This document shows, piece by piece, positions 37,317 to 45,153 of a DNA stretch of 64,000 nt; position 1 is the stretch's first letter; every line of letters starts with the position of its first letter. A model generated the notes under the pieces. It saw only the letters and a list, made by a program, of their open reading frames with translations. It had not been told where the DNA came from and did no database searches. Made by a program: the position numbers and the translations under genes. The DNA is from Vreelandella massiliensis (lineage in GTDB: Bacteria > Pseudomonadota > Gammaproteobacteria > Pseudomonadales > Halomonadaceae). Location: contig NZ_LT699745.1 in assembly GCF_900155385.1 (NCBI RefSeq), positions 1,395,561 to 1,459,560 of the forward strand, written 5' to 3'.

Positions 37317-38687
37317 TTACGCCACCGCTTTTCCCGCTCCTCCTTTGTGGTTAACGGGTGGTGTGAGGTGATAGCCGTAGCCATCGCCGCGTTGGATCAC
37401 GGTGCAGTATTTGTGCGAAATGCCTTGCACCGCACCCTGCTCGGTTTGGATGTTGAAGCTGCCCGTCTTGCGCACCGCGACACGGCCGGCATGGGTGCCG
37501 GCTTTCTTGCCGGTGGGCACAATGGCCTTGACCATATCGCCGGTCTGAAAGCCGTGCACCTGCTTCTGGCGCATTAGGTAGCCGCGCGGAAAACCGTGTT
37601 TTGTTAAGCGGGTACGCTGGTAGCTGCCGCGTCCGGTGCATTTGATGGTGAGGGTTGGCACCGTCCAGTCGTGCAGCAAATCGAACGCGCCGACACAGGC
37701 CGCATCCAGCGCATGGGTCTTGGGAATGTCGAGCCGCTGACGATTGTATTTGGTGCGTCCGCCGCTCGTCACGGCCACCGGCAAGCCGGTGGCGTTGAGC
37801 GCATTAAATAGCGCCCAGCGCGTGGCATTGACCGCATTGGCATCGCGGAGCGGTTGTTTAAGCTGGCGCTGTACGCGCTCCAGCCGCGCGCCCGCTGACA
37901 GGCCGTTAGCCTTGAGGCGCTTTTTCAGGCCTTTGTCGGTGGCGAAAAAAGTCGCCAAGGGTAGTGAGTCCTTGGCCTGGTTGCAGTCGTGGCAGGCTAT
38001 CGTCAAGTTGCTGACGCGATTGCAGCCACCGCGCGAGCGCGGCACCACATGCTCCATTTCCAGCGGCGTATCGGCGGTGCCGCAGTAGGCGCACTCCCGA
38101 CCCCATTTCTCCAGCAGGTACTCGCGCACCTCGTAGCCGAGCAGGGTGCCTTGCTGGTACTCGACGCCGCTGATCTCGGGGTTGTCGAGTTGCTGGGTAT
38201 CAAAGCGCACCAACTCCTGGCTGATGCCAGTGATCGGCGCCAACTTGCTGAGTCGTTGTACCCAGGCCATGACCGTATCCACCCGATGCTGCAATGACGG
38301 TGGCAACCAGCCGGCTTTGCGCGTCCGGTTGTCGAAACGTGGTGCGCGATAGCGCAAATTGGCCGTGCGCCGGCGACGCCGAAAGGCGGCGCGTTGCTGT
38401 AATGCCTTCTTGATCTGGTACCCACGATGCACCAGATCAAACAGGCACAGCACATGCCGTTGCTCGCCCGCTGACTCACGCATCAGTGCCAACCCGGTGG
38501 TCTTGCTGCCGGGATCAAGTCCCAGGCGAAGCGGTTGCGTCTCACCACCCACCCGATCCTTGAGCCGGATCGTGAACGGATAGCGTTTATGCACCACGGC
38601 ACGGCCGCGATCCAGCAGCAACCGAGCGCGTTTTTCGCTACACGGCATTAACGGCTGCTTGTGCTTGTCCCATACGAAAACCGCCAT
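37317..38687 (-). CDS. iscB: RNA-guided DNA endonuclease IscB
   Basis: IscB, the ancestor-type relative of Cas9, which uses an omega RNA to cut DNA. Order of parts: N-terminal PLMP domain (QPLMPCSEKRARLLLDRG, residues 11-28), RuvC-I LGLDPGSKTTGLAL (Asp58), arginine-rich bridge helix RAAFRRRRRTANLRYR (99-114), RuvC-II GISQELVRFDTQ (Glu158), then HNH with zinc cysteines 199/202 and 232/235 and MEHVVPRSRGG (His213). RuvC-III KTHALDAACVG follows (His325, Asp328), then a C-terminal TAM-interacting region. All catalytic residues are present. 456 residues; strong RBS AAGGAGG before the ATG. Very likely an intact enzyme. Confidence 0.95.
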   Translation of the reverse strand: MAVFVWDKHKQPLMPCSEKRARLLLDRGRAVVHKRYPFTIRLKDRVGGETQPLRLGLDPGSKTTGLALMRESAGEQRHVLCLFDLVHRGYQIKKALQQRAAFRRRRRTANLRYRAPRFDNRTRKAGWLPPSLQHRVDTVMAWVQRLSKLAPITGISQELVRFDTQQLDNPEISGVEYQQGTLLGYEVREYLLEKWGRECAYCGTADTPLEMEHVVPRSRGGCNRVSNLTIACHDCNQAKDSLPLATFFATDKGLKKRLKANGLSAGARLERVQRQLKQPLRDANAVNATRWALFNALNATGLPVAVTSGGRTKYNRQRLDIPKTHALDAACVGAFDLLHDWTVPTLTIKCTGRGSYQRTRLTKHGFPRGYLMRQKQVHGFQTGDMVKAIVPTGKKAGTHAGRVAVRKTGSFNIQTEQGAVQGISHKYCTVIQRGDGYGYHLTPPVNHKGGAGKAVA

Positions 38688-38985
38688 GCGATTTCCTCCT
38701 TAAACGTACCCTTACGGGTCTGGTGTCGCGGGGCTGGCGCCCCATCTCCCCTCGGGAATGTCGATAACCGGCTCCTGCCAACGATACTGATATCGGCAGC
38801 GATCAAGACCTTCGGCGTTACCTAAGCGCCAGCATGATCCTGACCTTTCAGAGCAGCGGACTGGGTGAAGCATCCACTGGTGAGTCTTGACGACCTGTTA
38901 TCAACGTAGCGGCTGTACTGCCCGCTTTCCCTGGTCAACTAGGCTTGCTTTCACAAGCCTCTCCCTTCAGGGAGAGGTAGTTGAC
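38688..38985 (-). ncRNA. Omega RNA (HEARO-type) of the IscB element
   Basis: The 5' flank of iscB is a chain of hairpins on the same strand. GTCAACTA (at 38985) pairs with TAGTTGAC (ending at 38934), enclosing two hairpins: CCTCTCCC/GGGAGAGG with a TGAA loop and GCTTG/CAAGC. Further on come a CTGCC...GGCAG hairpin with inner GATA/TATC, GGGGC/GCCCC, and ACCC/GGGT just before the iscB RBS. This is the architecture of HNH-endonuclease-associated RNA. The guide precedes the first stem (see 38986-39001). Confidence 0.82.
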
Positions 38986-39001
38986 AAGCACGGTTTAGGG
39001 T
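38986..39001 (-). other. Predicted omega RNA guide segment
   Basis: The 16 bases immediately 5' of the first omega RNA stem read ACCCTAAACCGTGCTT on the - strand. In IscB systems the guide is the host sequence flanking the element's left end. Here it includes the last codon and TAA stop of the gene at 38995. Confidence 0.6.
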
Positions 39002-39354
39002 TGGCGTAGCGCCGTGTGCGCGGCAAGGTGGTCACGCAATGCCTTTAACTCGGCTTGGCCTTTTTTGTCCAGCAGCGGTTTCCCCTGCGCAATTTGCCAG
39101 CGCCGACCATGCTCCTCCATTAGGCGTGCCGCCCGGCGGCGAACCCCGTCTAAGTACTCATCGTGGCGAATGGGGTAGCCAATAATCGCGTTCCACTCGC
39201 TTTCGCTGACTTGGCTCTCCAGCGCTTGATCGAATAGGCGCAGCAGATCCTTGGGCTCAGTGCGGTAGCGCGGCGTGCGAGCGGTGAGCAGAATGCCGAC
39301 GGCGCTTGCAATCACCAGCAAGCATACGCCGAATACGAGGAAAAAAAGCGCCAT
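38995..39354 (-). CDS. Small membrane-anchored hypothetical protein
   Basis: 119 residues with one N-terminal transmembrane helix (LFFLVFGVCLLVIASAVGIL) and a charged, helical cytoplasmic tail (DLLRLFDQALESQVSESEWN). SEWNAIIGYPIRHDEYLDGVRRR looks conserved in style, but I do not know the family. RBS GAGGGA. The IscB element begins 9 bases past its stop, so the gene seems complete; whether its native 3' region was displaced is unknown. Confidence 0.75.
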   Translation of the reverse strand: MALFFLVFGVCLLVIASAVGILLTARTPRYRTEPKDLLRLFDQALESQVSESEWNAIIGYPIRHDEYLDGVRRRAARLMEEHGRRWQIAQGKPLLDKKGQAELKALRDHLAAHTALRQP

Positions 39355-39553
39355 TTATCCCTCTCTTGGGGTGAGGAAACTGTGGGTAAAAACCGCCCGT
39401 TGATTATACGCGCACGTTGCGTGGGAGAAAATTCGTTAGGCTGGCGAACTTTTTCGCATTGCGCTGTCAGATAGGGTGACAGGCAACAGGCGTTATCAGT
39501 CGCTAAAGGTGACTTGTAAAGTTTTTAGGTTTGTTGCACTGGCTATTGTTTTC

Positions 39554-39594
39554 GATCCCTTGCTTCCGCTGCTCAATGAGCAGCGGTTTTTTTT
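39554..39594 (+). terminator. Orphan intrinsic terminator, possible small RNA 3' end
   Basis: CCGCTGCTC (39566-39574) pairs perfectly with GAGCAGCGG (39578-39586) and is followed by eight Ts. No + strand gene lies upstream back to the end of nadK-side genes or beyond the - strand genes, so it probably ends an unannotated RNA starting somewhere in 39360-39540. GATCCCTTGCTT stands directly before the stem. I see nothing else definite in 39355-39614. Confidence 0.6.
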
Positions 39595-39614
39595 GGGTAA
39601 GCGATGGGCTCACG

Positions 39615-40022
39615 TCAATGGCGGCGAATTTTGAGTAGCGCAATCAGAACATCGCGACGGGTGACGGTGCCGACGAGTCGGTTTTGCTCCACCACAGGGT
39701 AAATTTTGGGCTTTGGCCCACGCATCTCTTGAGCGAGGTCCGTAATGCTCTTATTGGGTGAAACGCTTAACACCTCATTGCGCATCATCTCTTTCACCAA
39801 CGGCGCCTCGCCATCGTTATACACGCTATCAAGCACTTGACCGAGTACGTCTTGTTCAGAGATAAAGCCGATGAGCCGGTCGGCGCTATCCACCACTGGC
39901 GCGCCCGGTAAACGGTGAAGCGCAAGTCCCTGGGCGAGGGTGGTGACCGACGCTTCGGGAGAGACGCGGTAACAGTCGCGGGACATAATGTCGCGAACGG
40001 TATCGGGCTGTTTTTGACTCAT
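39615..40022 (-). CDS. CBS domain pair protein
   Basis: Two tandem CBS domains in 135 residues: TVRDIMSRDCYRVSPEASVTTLA... first, then VKEMMRNEVLSVSPNKSITD second, with VVEQNRLVGTVTRRDVLIAL closing the fold. Stand-alone CBS pairs bind adenine nucleotides and regulate partners, but no partner is adjacent. RBS AAGGAG. The leader contains four short direct repeats. Confidence 0.9.
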   Translation of the reverse strand: MSQKQPDTVRDIMSRDCYRVSPEASVTTLAQGLALHRLPGAPVVDSADRLIGFISEQDVLGQVLDSVYNDGEAPLVKEMMRNEVLSVSPNKSITDLAQEMRGPKPKIYPVVEQNRLVGTVTRRDVLIALLKIRRH

Positions 40023-40034
40023 GGCTGTGCTCCT

Positions 40035-40085
40035 TAGAACTTTCTCTAGAACTCTTTCTTATAGAACTCTCTTTTAGAACTCTCT
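40035..40085 (-). repeat. Four short direct repeats in the leader of the CBS gene
   Basis: TAGAACT occurs at 40035 (as TAGAACT), 40047, 40062 and 40075 with pyrimidine spacers, at spacings of 12, 15 and 13 bases. On the - strand they read AGTTCTA/AGAGTTCTA. The array ends about 13 bases before the CBS start codon, so it would lie in the mRNA leader or promoter. Confidence 0.7.
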
Positions 40086-40270
40086 GGCTGGCCGCTCGTC
40101 TGATGTACGGCAGGTTCAGCGCTAATGCCCTGAGTGACAATAAACGGACGCGTCACGCGTATGGGTACCCATTTACTGTAGACAGGAGATTGGTGAGGTT
40201 CGAACATCGTTTTCAACGCTAGTGGTATATCAAGGTGCCCGTGGGTTATCTATAAAGAGGAGCGGATATC

Positions 40271-40822
40271 ATGGATGCGCGTGAGTATTTAAATCGTAAG
40301 GGCGTGGGAATCGAACGTGATCCCGAACGCCCCAATACGCTAGAAGAAAAAGCCTGGGAGCGGGCGCGGGGGGCAGGGCATAAACGCCCTAAAGCCGGTA
40401 CGCCACACGATTGGGAGGAGTGGGAACGCTACCACGATGACCTCGCCGAAGACGCGGACACCCTGGAGCAAAAAATTGATAAAGAGGCTCACCGCCGTGC
40501 TGAGCAAGCCCGTGCGAACGAGAAAAACGCTTCACAAACCTCTTCAGCTAGCCGCGCACGTGTCGAACACTTTACCCCGCCGGCTTCGTCGCCCAAGCCG
40601 AACACCGCCTCAGAAGAAGCGGCTGCTTCGCCGGCAGCGCTTCCAGCAGGCTTTAAGGCCGCCTATGTAGCGCTTGCGGTGCTGCTGCCACCGCTTGCGG
40701 TGGGGCTCCTTAGCGGCGGCGCACGCCGCGTTTTGATAGCCCTCGGGTTGACGCTTCTGCTCTGGGTGCCGGGTGTCGTTTACGCCGTGAAGTACACCGC
40801 GACAAGTCTTAAGCGAGATTAA
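40271..40822 (+). CDS. Pmp3/YqaE-like membrane protein with long hydrophilic N-terminus
   Basis: The C-terminal 55 residues form two hydrophobic helices (AAYVALAVLLPPLAVGLLSG and LIALGLTLLLWVPGVVYAVK) matching the Pmp3/YqaE stress-response family pattern, including LPPLAVGL and PG(V/I). Ahead of it is a charged 125-residue region (LEEKAWERARG, EEWERYHDDLAEDADTLEQK) and a Ser/Pro/Ala-rich linker. Free-standing Pmp3 proteins are about 50 residues, so the extension is unusual. RBS AGAGGAG. 183 residues. Confidence 0.8.
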   Translation: MDAREYLNRKGVGIERDPERPNTLEEKAWERARGAGHKRPKAGTPHDWEEWERYHDDLAEDADTLEQKIDKEAHRRAEQARANEKNASQTSSASRARVEHFTPPASSPKPNTASEEAAASPAALPAGFKAAYVALAVLLPPLAVGLLSGGARRVLIALGLTLLLWVPGVVYAVKYTATSLKRD

Positions 40823-40847
40823 GGTAGGCGGTTTCCACGCTTATCGC

Positions 40848-40875
40848 TTGGCAGAGTTAATGAGCGGGGTATAAT
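40848..40875 (+). promoter_or_regulatory. Sigma-70 promoter of the DMT transporter gene
   Basis: TTGGCA (40848-40853), 16-base spacer, TATAAT (40870-40875). It lies 33 bases upstream of the ATG at 40908. Confidence 0.75.
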
Positions 40876-40907
40876 CGTGTTAACTTTATTTTTGCTAGAG
40901 GTTTACC

Positions 40908-41777
40908 ATGTCTTACCTGGTTGGCGTCACGGCGCTTTGGGCCTTCTCCTTTTCTTTGATTGGCGTGTATCTCGCCGGGCAGGTGGATAGCTATTTCGCC
41001 GTGCTGATGCGTGTCGCCTTGGCGGCACTGGTATTTCTGCCTTTCTTACGCCCACGCCTTTTAAGCGGTAAGCAGCGGCTCACGTTGATGGCCATCGGCG
41101 CGGTGCAGCTAGGGGTGATGTATATTTTCTTTTATCAGTCCTTCTTGCTGCTCTCCGTGCCCGAAGTGCTGCTATTTACTATCTTCACGCCGATTTATAT
41201 CGCCATGCTCGATGATTTGATGTTCGGTCGCTTTACTCCGTTTTATCTACTGACAGCGCTACTCGCGGTGATCGGGGCGGCGGTTATCCGCTACGACGGC
41301 ATTGACAGCGGCTTTTGGGCCGGCTTTTTGGTGGTGCAGGGGGCCAATCTCTGTTTTGCACTGGGGCAAGTGGGCTACCGGCGTTTAGACGCCGAACTGC
41401 CGGCGACGCTGCCTTGGCATAATGTTTTCGGTTGGTTCTTCTTGGGTGCCATGGTCGTGGCGCTGCCGGCCTTTTTGCTGCTGGGTAGTGCCGCCGCGCT
41501 GCCAACGAGTGGTTGGCAGTGGGCGGTGCTGGTGTGGTTGGGGCTTGCGGCTTCGGGCGGCGGCTACTTCTTGTGGAATCGCGGCGCCACCAGGGTAGAT
41601 GCGGGTACCCTTGCGATCATGAATAATGCTTTGATTCCTGCAGGGTTGCTGGTCAATTTGCTGATCTGGAACCGTGAGGCGGATTTGGCGCGCTTGGCGC
41701 TTGGCGCGCTCATTATCGCCTTTTCGCTGTGGCTTAATCACTGGTGGCGCGAGCATCGGGGCTATCAAACCGCTTAA
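40908..41777 (+). CDS. EamA/DMT superfamily transporter
   Basis: Inner-membrane carrier with about ten helices in two EamA repeats. Repeat 1 starts LVGVTALWAFSFSLIGVYLAG and contains YQSFLLLSVPEVLLFTIFTPIY. Repeat 2 starts GFLVVQGANLCFALGQVGYR and ends with NNALIPAGLLVNLLIW. Related proteins export amino acids or other small metabolites; the substrate is unknown. 289 residues. RBS TAGAGG. Confidence 0.9.
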   Translation: MSYLVGVTALWAFSFSLIGVYLAGQVDSYFAVLMRVALAALVFLPFLRPRLLSGKQRLTLMAIGAVQLGVMYIFFYQSFLLLSVPEVLLFTIFTPIYIAMLDDLMFGRFTPFYLLTALLAVIGAAVIRYDGIDSGFWAGFLVVQGANLCFALGQVGYRRLDAELPATLPWHNVFGWFFLGAMVVALPAFLLLGSAAALPTSGWQWAVLVWLGLAASGGGYFLWNRGATRVDAGTLAIMNNALIPAGLLVNLLIWNREADLARLALGALIIAFSLWLNHWWREHRGYQTA

Positions 41778-41839
41778 GCCGATTTGCCCGCTGTGATGCG
41801 GATAGTGATAATGGGGCCTCATCTCAACGAGCTGGCCCC

Positions 41840-42775
41840 ATGACGCATCAGTCCTCACTGCCATCGCGACCGCCAACGGGAACCGCCTCCGCTTATCGTC
41901 CGTTCACGACCATTGGCTTGATTGGTCGGCTGGGCAGTCAAAAAGTGGTCGATTCGCTCAGGCGCCTAGTGACTTACCTCACCGATAACGGCTATCAAGT
42001 GCTGGTCGAAGACCGCACCGCCACGGTGATTCCCGATCACGGCCAGCCCGAAGCCAGCCGCCGGGTACTCGGTGAGCTTTGCGACCTGGTCATCGTGATT
42101 GGCGGCGATGGAAGCCTCTTGGGGGCGGCGCGAACGCTGTGCAATACCGGCACATTGATTCTAGGCGTTAACCGCGGCCGGCTAGGCTTTTTGACCGATA
42201 TCTCTCCGGATGAGTTGGAAACGCGCGTCGGCGAGGTGCTCGCCGGGCAGTTTGAGCGCGAAGAGCGCTTTCTGCTCGATGCCGAGCTCTACCGGGATGG
42301 TGTGGCCGTGGGCAGTGGCGAAGCGCTCAACGAAGTCGTCGTGCATCCCGGCAAAGCCGTACGCATGATCGAGTTTGAACTCTTCATCGATGGCCAGTTT
42401 GTGTATAGCCAGCGCAGCGATGGATTGATTGTGGCGACCCCGACCGGCTCAACGGCTTACGCCCTTTCCGGGGGAGGCCCCATCATGCACCCCAAGCTCG
42501 ATGTGGTGACGCTGGTGCCGATGTTTCCGCACACTCTCTCAAGCCGCCCGATTGTGGTCGATGCCGCCAGCGAAATCCGCATTCATATCGGCGAAACCAA
42601 CCAAACCTATCCGCACATCAGCTGCGATGGGCAAACCCGCGCCGTGGCCAAACCCGATGATGTACTGGTCATCACCCGCAAACCGCAGCGCGTTCAGCTA
42701 GTGCATCCGCTGGGGCACAACTTCTACGAGGTGTTGCGCAGTAAACTGGGGTGGAGCCACCGGCTAGGAGATTGA
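41840..42775 (+). CDS. nadK: NAD kinase
   Basis: Phosphorylates NAD to NADP. VIVIGGDGSLLGAAR is the GGDG active site, NRGRLGFLTDISPDE the following loop, NEVVVHPGKAVRMIEFELFI and ATPTGSTAYALSGGGPI the NAD-binding motifs. The ATG at 41840 (311 residues) fits the family N-terminus TIGLIGRLGSQKVVDSLRRL; the open frame to 41744 overlaps the transporter gene and is unlikely. Confidence 0.95.
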   Translation: MTHQSSLPSRPPTGTASAYRPFTTIGLIGRLGSQKVVDSLRRLVTYLTDNGYQVLVEDRTATVIPDHGQPEASRRVLGELCDLVIVIGGDGSLLGAARTLCNTGTLILGVNRGRLGFLTDISPDELETRVGEVLAGQFEREERFLLDAELYRDGVAVGSGEALNEVVVHPGKAVRMIEFELFIDGQFVYSQRSDGLIVATPTGSTAYALSGGGPIMHPKLDVVTLVPMFPHTLSSRPIVVDAASEIRIHIGETNQTYPHISCDGQTRAVAKPDDVLVITRKPQRVQLVHPLGHNFYEVLRSKLGWSHRLGD

Positions 42776-42777
42776 GC

Positions 42778-43779
42778 ATGGCGGCACGTAACAGCGAAGG
42801 TTACGATTTGATCGGCGATATTCACGGCTGCGGTGCCACGCTTTCCGCGCTGCTGGAAAAGCTCGGCTATACCCAGCACGGTGGGGTCTATCGTCACCCC
42901 AAGCGCAAGGTGATTTTTCTGGGTGATCTGATCGATCGCGGCCCGCGTATTCGTTTAGCGGTCTCGATTGCACGGCGCATGGTGGAAGCCGGCGAGGCGC
43001 ATATTGTCATGGGTAACCACGAATACAACGCCTTGGCGTACTGTCATCCGGCCCCCGCTGGCAGCGGTAAGCGCTGGTTGCGTGAGCACACGCCGCGCCA
43101 CAACCGCATCATCGAGGACACGCTGGCGCAGTATCGCGATCACACCAACGAGTGGGAAGACACCCTGGCCTGGTTCAAGACAATCCCGCTCTGCCTTGAG
43201 CTTGAGGGGATTCGCGTCGTACACGCCTGTTGGGATGCAACGCTGATCGATCAGCTGCTTAAACGTCGCCCGGATGCCTGCATGGACGATGCGTTTCTGG
43301 TCGAATCCACCGACCCCTCGACGCAAGCCTTTCGCATTCTCGACTGTTTGACCCGGGGCACGCATATCCCTTTGCCCAGCGGTATTGAAATCCACTCCGG
43401 CGATGGCTTTACCCGCAAAAGCTTTCGAACCCACTTTTGGAGCCGAGCGCCGCAAGTCTGGGGCGATGTGGTCTTTCAGCCGGATAACCTGCCCGGTGAT
43501 TTAGAGGCGCGGCCTCTGACCGACGCGCAGCGTGAGCGGCTAAGTTATTACGGCCCCGATGAGCCGCCTCTTTTTATTGGCCACTACTGGTGCGAAGGGA
43601 TTCCGGCGCTGCCGGCGGTCAATATCGCCTGTTTAGATTACAGTGCGGTTAAATACGGGCGTTTGGTGGCGTATCGGTGGAGCGGCGAAACCGAGCTCAG
43701 CGCCGATCATTTCGTTTGGGTGCGGGTGCCCAAAGAAGAAAATGCCTTGCCTAATCAGTGGGAAGTGGATTCCGTTTAA
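42778..43779 (+). CDS. PPP-family metallophosphoesterase
   Basis: Calcineurin-like phosphatase with the three PPP motifs GDIHGCG, GDLIDRGP and GNHEYNAL, and later VHACWD and FIGHYW as metal-binding histidines. Similar to bacterial serine/threonine or dinucleoside-polyphosphate phosphatases; the substrate is undefined. The ATG at 42778 follows TAGGAG; an in-frame start at 42751 inside nadK lacks an RBS. It begins 2 bases after the nadK stop, so the two form an operon. 333 residues. Confidence 0.9.
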   Translation: MAARNSEGYDLIGDIHGCGATLSALLEKLGYTQHGGVYRHPKRKVIFLGDLIDRGPRIRLAVSIARRMVEAGEAHIVMGNHEYNALAYCHPAPAGSGKRWLREHTPRHNRIIEDTLAQYRDHTNEWEDTLAWFKTIPLCLELEGIRVVHACWDATLIDQLLKRRPDACMDDAFLVESTDPSTQAFRILDCLTRGTHIPLPSGIEIHSGDGFTRKSFRTHFWSRAPQVWGDVVFQPDNLPGDLEARPLTDAQRERLSYYGPDEPPLFIGHYWCEGIPALPAVNIACLDYSAVKYGRLVAYRWSGETELSADHFVWVRVPKEENALPNQWEVDSV

Positions 43780-43875
43780 GCAAAGTTTAAAAAGATACAT
43801 TTTATTACATATTTTTCTGGCGAAAAGGCTGAACTTCGCATGCCACCGGCTATCAGAGTAAGTGTTCCCTTGAAT

Positions 43876-43920
43876 GATCCCTTGCTTTTTACCCGGCGGT
43901 CCCCTCCGTCGGGTTTTTTT
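43876..43920 (+). terminator. Intrinsic terminator after the phosphatase gene
   Basis: ACCCGGCGG (43891-43899) pairs with CCGTCGGGT (43906-43914, one G-U), followed by seven Ts counting the last base of the stem. It is 112 bases past the phosphatase stop, leaving an AT-rich stretch that could encode a short RNA. GATCCCTTGCTT stands just ahead of the stem, as at 39554. Confidence 0.8.
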
Positions 43921-43987
43921 CGTTTATGGCCCGCTCAAGGCGTGTCGCTTCAAGGTCGAGCCTTCTCGTCAATAGGGAGATACCCCG

Positions 43988-44836
43988 ATGCACCCCGTTA
44001 TGCTCTTGCCCCATGATGCCGATACCCGGGCGCTGCGCCAGGCCCTTTGGCAGCACCGTATAGGGCACCGCATCACGGCTGAAGCCGATGGCCAGCTCAT
44101 TTGGGTGGCTGACCCCCATCAGCACGCCGAGCTACAAGCGTTAGTGCAGCGCTGGGAGAAGGGCGAGCCGCTGATGCTCGCGCGCCCCTCGCGGCGCTCC
44201 CAACGCACAACGGATGTACTGCCGGCGTTACGGCGCGTGCCAGTCACGGCGGCGATGATCATGGTCAGCTTATTGATATTCGCCTTGATTGGCGTGTTCG
44301 GTGATTTGCTCATCGTGAGCTTAACCATCGTGCCGGTGGGTATCGCCAACGATGAGCTGGTATTTGGCGCGTTATCGACCACGATCAGCAGCGGCCAGAT
44401 TTGGCGCCTGCTCTCACCCGCTTTTTTGCACTTTGGCTGGATGCACCTGATTTTTAACCTGATGTGGGTGTGGTACTTCGGTCGTCAAATCGAAATACTT
44501 CAAGGCAGTCGCACCATGCTGCTTCTGTTGCTCTTGGCTGGGGTGGGCGCCAACCTGGCGCAGTACGCCACCGGCACGGTGCTTTTTGGCGGTATGTCGG
44601 GCGTGGTGTATGCGCTATTAGGCCACGTGTGGTTAATGTCGCGACGCGCGCCCCAAAGCGGTTTTTTTGTTCCCACCATGCTCGTGGTATTCATGCTTGG
44701 CTGGATGGTGTTCACCATGACCGATGCGGCGGAGAGCATTGGTTTTGGTAACGTGGCGAACGAGGCGCACCTAGGCGGGCTGCTCGTGGGATTGGTGACC
44801 GGCTGGTTTGCGTCGACGCGGCGACGGCGGCGTTAG
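43988..44836 (+). CDS. Rhomboid family intramembrane serine protease (GlpG-like)
   Basis: Intramembrane protease. The N-terminal cytoplasmic domain (residues about 1-75, with LWQHRIGHRITAEADGQLIWV) resembles the GlpG N-domain. It is followed by about six helices with HFGWMHLIFNLMWVWYFG, the catalytic serine in FGGMSGVVYALLGH (Ser204) and the catalytic histidine in NEAHLGGLLVGL (His261). 282 residues. Followed by yeaC after 32 bases. Confidence 0.93.
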   Translation: MHPVMLLPHDADTRALRQALWQHRIGHRITAEADGQLIWVADPHQHAELQALVQRWEKGEPLMLARPSRRSQRTTDVLPALRRVPVTAAMIMVSLLIFALIGVFGDLLIVSLTIVPVGIANDELVFGALSTTISSGQIWRLLSPAFLHFGWMHLIFNLMWVWYFGRQIEILQGSRTMLLLLLLAGVGANLAQYATGTVLFGGMSGVVYALLGHVWLMSRRAPQSGFFVPTMLVVFMLGWMVFTMTDAAESIGFGNVANEAHLGGLLVGLVTGWFASTRRRRR

Positions 44837-44868
44837 TGTTTAAGACATGCGATGAGGAGACGTTGATA

Positions 44869-45153
44869 ATGAGCGACATGACGTTCGATAAAATGATTAA
44901 CCAGATGACCCCGGCGATTTACGAAAGCCTGAAGCAGGCGGTTTCGCTGCGCAAATGGCCGGATGGTCGGCGCTTGACGCCCGAACAAACCGAACTCTGT
45001 TTGGAAGCCGTGATGCGTTACGAAGTAGAAAACAACGTTCCCGAAGAGAACCGCGTCGGCTACTTAGAGCAGCGCACCTGCGGTGCCAGCGCCACCGGTC
45101 AAGGGGTGTCGCCGGAAATGGCCGGGCTTGCCAGGGACGCCACTCGTGGCTGA
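44869..45153 (+). CDS. yeaC: YeaC family protein (DUF1315)
   Basis: Small 94-residue protein. MINQMTPAIYESLKQAVSLRKWPDGRRLTPEQ and ENNVPEENRVGYLE (quoted in parts: KWPDGRRLTPEQTE, PEENRVGYL) match E. coli YeaC. Function unknown. The ATG at 44869 is chosen with GAGGAG about 10 nt upstream. The stop overlaps the GTG start of the DUF2797 gene by 8 bases. Confidence 0.88.
   Translation: MSDMTFDKMINQMTPAIYESLKQAVSLRKWPDGRRLTPEQTELCLEAVMRYEVENNVPEENRVGYLEQRTCGASATGQGVSPEMAGLARDATRG

Larger units (their letters stand above)
37255..38985 (-). mobile_element. IscB (IS200/IS605-related) element without transposase
   Basis: Unit made of the omega RNA region, the iscB gene and two 3' hairpins, inserted between the gene at 38995 and the AraC gene. 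No Y1 transposase TnpA is present, so movement would need help in trans. The left boundary (- strand reading) is taken as the start of the GTCAACTA stem at 38985. The right boundary is uncertain and lies somewhere between 37240 and 37265. Confidence 0.6.

Noticed and set aside
37317..38687. TnpB (IS1341-type) or Cas9 assignment for the nuclease
   Set aside because: TnpB has no HNH insert, and Cas9 has REC lobes and a much larger size. PLMP + RuvC + HNH in 456 residues is IscB.
40035..40085. CRISPR-like array
   Set aside because: Repeats are only 7-9 bases with uneven 12-15 base spacing and no cas genes; not a CRISPR.
40190..40205. GGTTCGAA resembling a tRNA T-loop
   Set aside because: No acceptor or anticodon stem can be formed around it. 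No tRNA gene was found in the window.
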